From: Planctomycetota bacterium
GTDB lineage: Bacteria > Planctomycetota > MHYJ01 > JACPRB01
DNA: 8,240 nt
Direction: 5' to 3'
NCBI GenBank assembly: GCA_016200125.1
Contig: JACQFK010000593.1
Location: 1 to 8,240, forward strand
In this document: positions 6,546 to 8,240 of the stretch, one piece after another
Position numbering within the stretch: the stretch's first letter is position 1
Layout: every line of letters starts with the position of its first letter
The notes under the pieces: generated by a model
Databases searched by the model: none
Told to the model about the DNA's origin: nothing
Seen by the model: the letters and a program-made list of their open reading frames with translations, nothing else
Made by a program: the position numbers and the translations under genes

Positions 6546-7256
6546 CTATTCTTCGTTTACGGGCTCGAACCACAGGGTTCGCGCAAAGCGGCTCGAGCCC
6601 TCCGACTCGCCGTCCATGATCGGGCAATACTCCGTGAACCGGTACGGGGCGCCGGGCTTTCCGACATAGAGGCGCTGGGCGCCGTACAGCTTGCAGGCTC
6701 CGATCCGCGCCTTGACGTACAGAACGTGCTCGCCCTCCTTCAGGTGGGGGATCCGGGGCTGGATCTGGTCGCCGGGCGCGATGTAGACCTCCGCGAGGCC
6801 CCTGCCGTTGTCCACCAGCCGTCTCGTCGTACCGGCGAGCTTCGCGCAAGGCGGAGGCCAGTCTGGCACCGGGATGTCCGGATCGAACTGCATCGTGTCG
6901 AAGACGGACCAGAGGCAGGCCGTGGAGGAGAATCGCCCGCCGTTCACGAAGACCTCGACGGTCGCATGGTTCATCGTACGGAAGCTGAACGCGGGCAGAT
7001 GGGAGCGGGCTTCCAGAGGCTCCTCGACCTTCGGCTCCAGCGGAAGCGCAACCCGCTCCGCGTGCACATCCTCCTGGACCAGGACGGGGATCGGCTTCGG
7101 CTTTTCGGCGGGAGGCGGCGGCTTGGGGGCGGCGGGCGCCGGCATCCCCTGCAATTCGTCCGCCGGCAGGACGGGCTTCTTCGCTGCCGGCGGAGGCGCG
7201 TCCGGGGAGCAGGAGGCCAGCAGGGCGGCGAGCAGGACCGGCGGAAACGACTTCAT
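6546..7256 (-). CDS. Proline-rich lipoprotein of unknown function
   Basis: This 236-residue protein begins with a lipoprotein signal: Lys2, a hydrophobic stretch VLLAALLA, and a lipobox LASC with Cys16 as the predicted lipidated residue, so it should be anchored in a membrane outside the cytoplasm. Residues 17-56 are a Pro/Ala/Lys-rich linker. The remainder (about 60-236) is a globular domain with short strand-like segments (TVEVFVNGG at 99-107, LAEVYIAPGD at 154-163, HVLYVKARIG at 177-186) and four cysteines (114, 137, 188, 211) that could form two disulfides, in keeping with export. I do not recognise the domain; a beta-sandwich is possible. ATG 7256 is chosen over earlier in-frame codons because it places the signal peptide at the N-terminus and lies one base after the upstream stop (TGACATG), implying one mRNA with the QW-repeat gene. 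No strong Shine-Dalgarno sequence is seen. Confidence 0.82.
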   Translation of the reverse strand: MKSFPPVLLAALLASCSPDAPPPAAKKPVLPADELQGMPAPAAPKPPPPAEKPKPIPVLVQEDVHAERVALPLEPKVEEPLEARSHLPAFSFRTMNHATVEVFVNGGRFSSTACLWSVFDTMQFDPDIPVPDWPPPCAKLAGTTRRLVDNGRGLAEVYIAPGDQIQPRIPHLKEGEHVLYVKARIGACKLYGAQRLYVGKPGAPYRFTEYCPIMDGESEGSSRFARTLWFEPVNEE

Positions 7257-7257
7257 G

Positions 7258-8240
7258 TCACTTCGGATCGCCGGTCGCGACCGCCACGAAGGCCTTCTTG
7301 AGGAAGAGGAGCGCGAAGCAGGTGTCGGTCGCATCGATCCACTCGCCGTCCAGTCCCTGGTTCGCCAGGATGAAGAGGGCGCCGTCGCGGTACCAGTCCC
7401 GGTCGCCGAGCTTGTCGGTCTTCGAGATCATCATCGCGCGCTCGAGGCTGTAAAGGTCGTAGTAGGGGCTGTGGACATGGCCGCCCGCCGTCGAGCGGGC
7501 CAGCTCGTACACCGGGTAATTCTTCTTGAAGTGCTCCAGCCCCTTCTTGAAGGGGTCCTCGCCCGTGAGCGTGACCGGGTCCTTGCGCTTGAGCGTCGCC
7601 TTGGCGACCAGGCTGCAGTAAAGGCCCGCCGCGGTCATCGAGCGCGTGCCGCCCTGGTTCGGATTCGCCTTCTCCTTCCGGTAGGGCCAGCTGCCGTCCT
7701 TGTTCTGGTCGGCCATCCAGTGGTTGAGCGAGCGGACCCAGGACACGACCGGGACCTGCACGCCCGCGTTCATCGCCGCGCGCAGGCCGAGCACCGCGAA
7801 CTGGGTGTTCGAGTTGTCCATGCTCTGCTGGGGCGGCTTCTGGTAGTCCCAGTCGCCCGTCTCGTAGCCGCCGCGGTTGGCGTGGGTCTGCGCCTCCGCC
7901 AGCCAGGTGGCGCAGTCGCGCAGCCGCGGCAGGTACTTGTTCAGCGCGGCGAGGTCGTCGGCCGGGATCTTGACCTTCGACTTCGGCGGCGGCGTGAGCA
8001 TCTCGATCGCCTCGGCGAAGGCCATCGCCTGGAGCGACACCGTGTAGGTGTGGTTCGGCAGGTTCTGGCCGAGCAGCCAGTCGAAGCCCAGCGTCACCGC
8101 CTTGTCGCGCACCGGAACGTCGCACTTGAGCAGCGTGTAGATCGCCAGCGCGGTCGTCCCGTTCGCGTGCGCGTCGTTCTTCATCGCGCCGCAGACGCAG
8201 AACTTCCAGGAGCCGTCGGGCTCCTGGCGCGAGCGGAGCA
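7258..8240 (-). CDS. QW-repeat squalene-cyclase/prenyltransferase-like alpha-toroid protein (partial, N-terminus beyond window)
   Basis: The frame is open to the right edge and the ATG at 8184 is internal: upstream of it, still in frame, lies a QW motif (QEPDGSW). Counting from the first whole codon at 8238, 326 residues are visible. Three QW motifs (Q-x3-G-x-W) occur at residues 5-11, 178-184 and 294-300, the hallmark of squalene/hopene cyclases and related alpha-toroid proteins. Other features are DNSNTQFAVLGLRAA (141-155), YYDLYSLERAMM (259-270) and a final helix TDTCFALLFLKKAF (304-317), which closely resemble uncharacterised squalene-cyclase-like repeat proteins, notably abundant in planctomycetes. 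No DxDD cyclase acid motif is visible here, but that could lie in the missing part. Therefore cyclase activity is not shown; a scaffold or binding role is equally possible. It is coupled to the lipoprotein gene downstream (one-base gap). Confidence 0.85.
   Translation of the reverse strand, partial: LRSRQEPDGSWKFCVCGAMKNDAHANGTTALAIYTLLKCDVPVRDKAVTLGFDWLLGQNLPNHTYTVSLQAMAFAEAIEMLTPPPKSKVKIPADDLAALNKYLPRLRDCATWLAEAQTHANRGGYETGDWDYQKPPQQSMDNSNTQFAVLGLRAAMNAGVQVPVVSWVRSLNHWMADQNKDGSWPYRKEKANPNQGGTRSMTAAGLYCSLVAKATLKRKDPVTLTGEDPFKKGLEHFKKNYPVYELARSTAGGHVHSPYYDLYSLERAMMISKTDKLGDRDWYRDGALFILANQGLDGEWIDATDTCFALLFLKKAFVAVATGDPK

Noticed and set aside
7257..7334. Earlier start for the lipoprotein, 26 codons upstream
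   Set aside because: It would place an Arg/Ser-rich segment before the signal peptide and overlap the QW-repeat gene; the ATG at 7256 gives a canonical lipobox protein.

Overview
The window is GC-rich bacterial chromosome, densely coding, with long open antisense frames of the kind high GC produces. No rRNA, tRNA, CRISPR array, transposase or phage gene is visible. The phylum cannot be fixed from the sequence alone. The squalene-cyclase-like QW-repeat protein, the short AT-richer intergenic repeats and the UvrA sequence would suit a Planctomycetota, Acidobacteriota or deltaproteobacterial-type lineage; this is an impression, not a placement.

Layout: (1) 1-1845, minus strand, the N-terminal 615 residues of UvrA, whose C-terminal third lies beyond the left edge. 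(2) 1846-2023, an intergenic stretch holding an AT-richer inverted repeat. (3) 2024-3493, minus strand, a YihY/BrkB-family inner-membrane protein with an extra cytoplasmic C-terminal domain. (4) 3494-3580, a compact divergent promoter region. (5) 3581-6406, plus strand, three tightly coupled genes: a PLP-dependent alpha-oxoamine synthase resembling bacterial serine palmitoyltransferase, a small protein with an N-terminal CxxC/CxxC zinc ribbon that I do not recognise, and a double-GNAT-fold N-acyltransferase-like protein. (6) 6407-6536, a 130-bp imperfect palindrome that almost exactly fills the gap between convergent operons. (7) 6546-8240, minus strand, a QW-repeat squalene-cyclase-like protein (5' end beyond the right edge), followed after one base by a proline-rich lipoprotein.

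The most interesting unit is 3581-6406. A serine-palmitoyltransferase-like condensing enzyme joined to a GNAT-type N-acyltransferase fits the first two steps of a bacterial sphingoid-base/ceramide pathway: condensation of an amino acid with an acyl thioester, then N-acylation. The zinc-ribbon protein between them would be an uncharacterised accessory partner. No reductase, acyl carrier protein or acyl-CoA synthetase is present in the window, so the pathway assignment is inference. The second unit, an exported lipoprotein coupled to an alpha-toroid QW-repeat protein, is also functionally undescribed as far as I can tell. The three genes that begin transcription units have -10-like hexamers only 8-15 bases before their start codons and no Shine-Dalgarno sequence, which suggests leaderless or nearly leaderless mRNAs.
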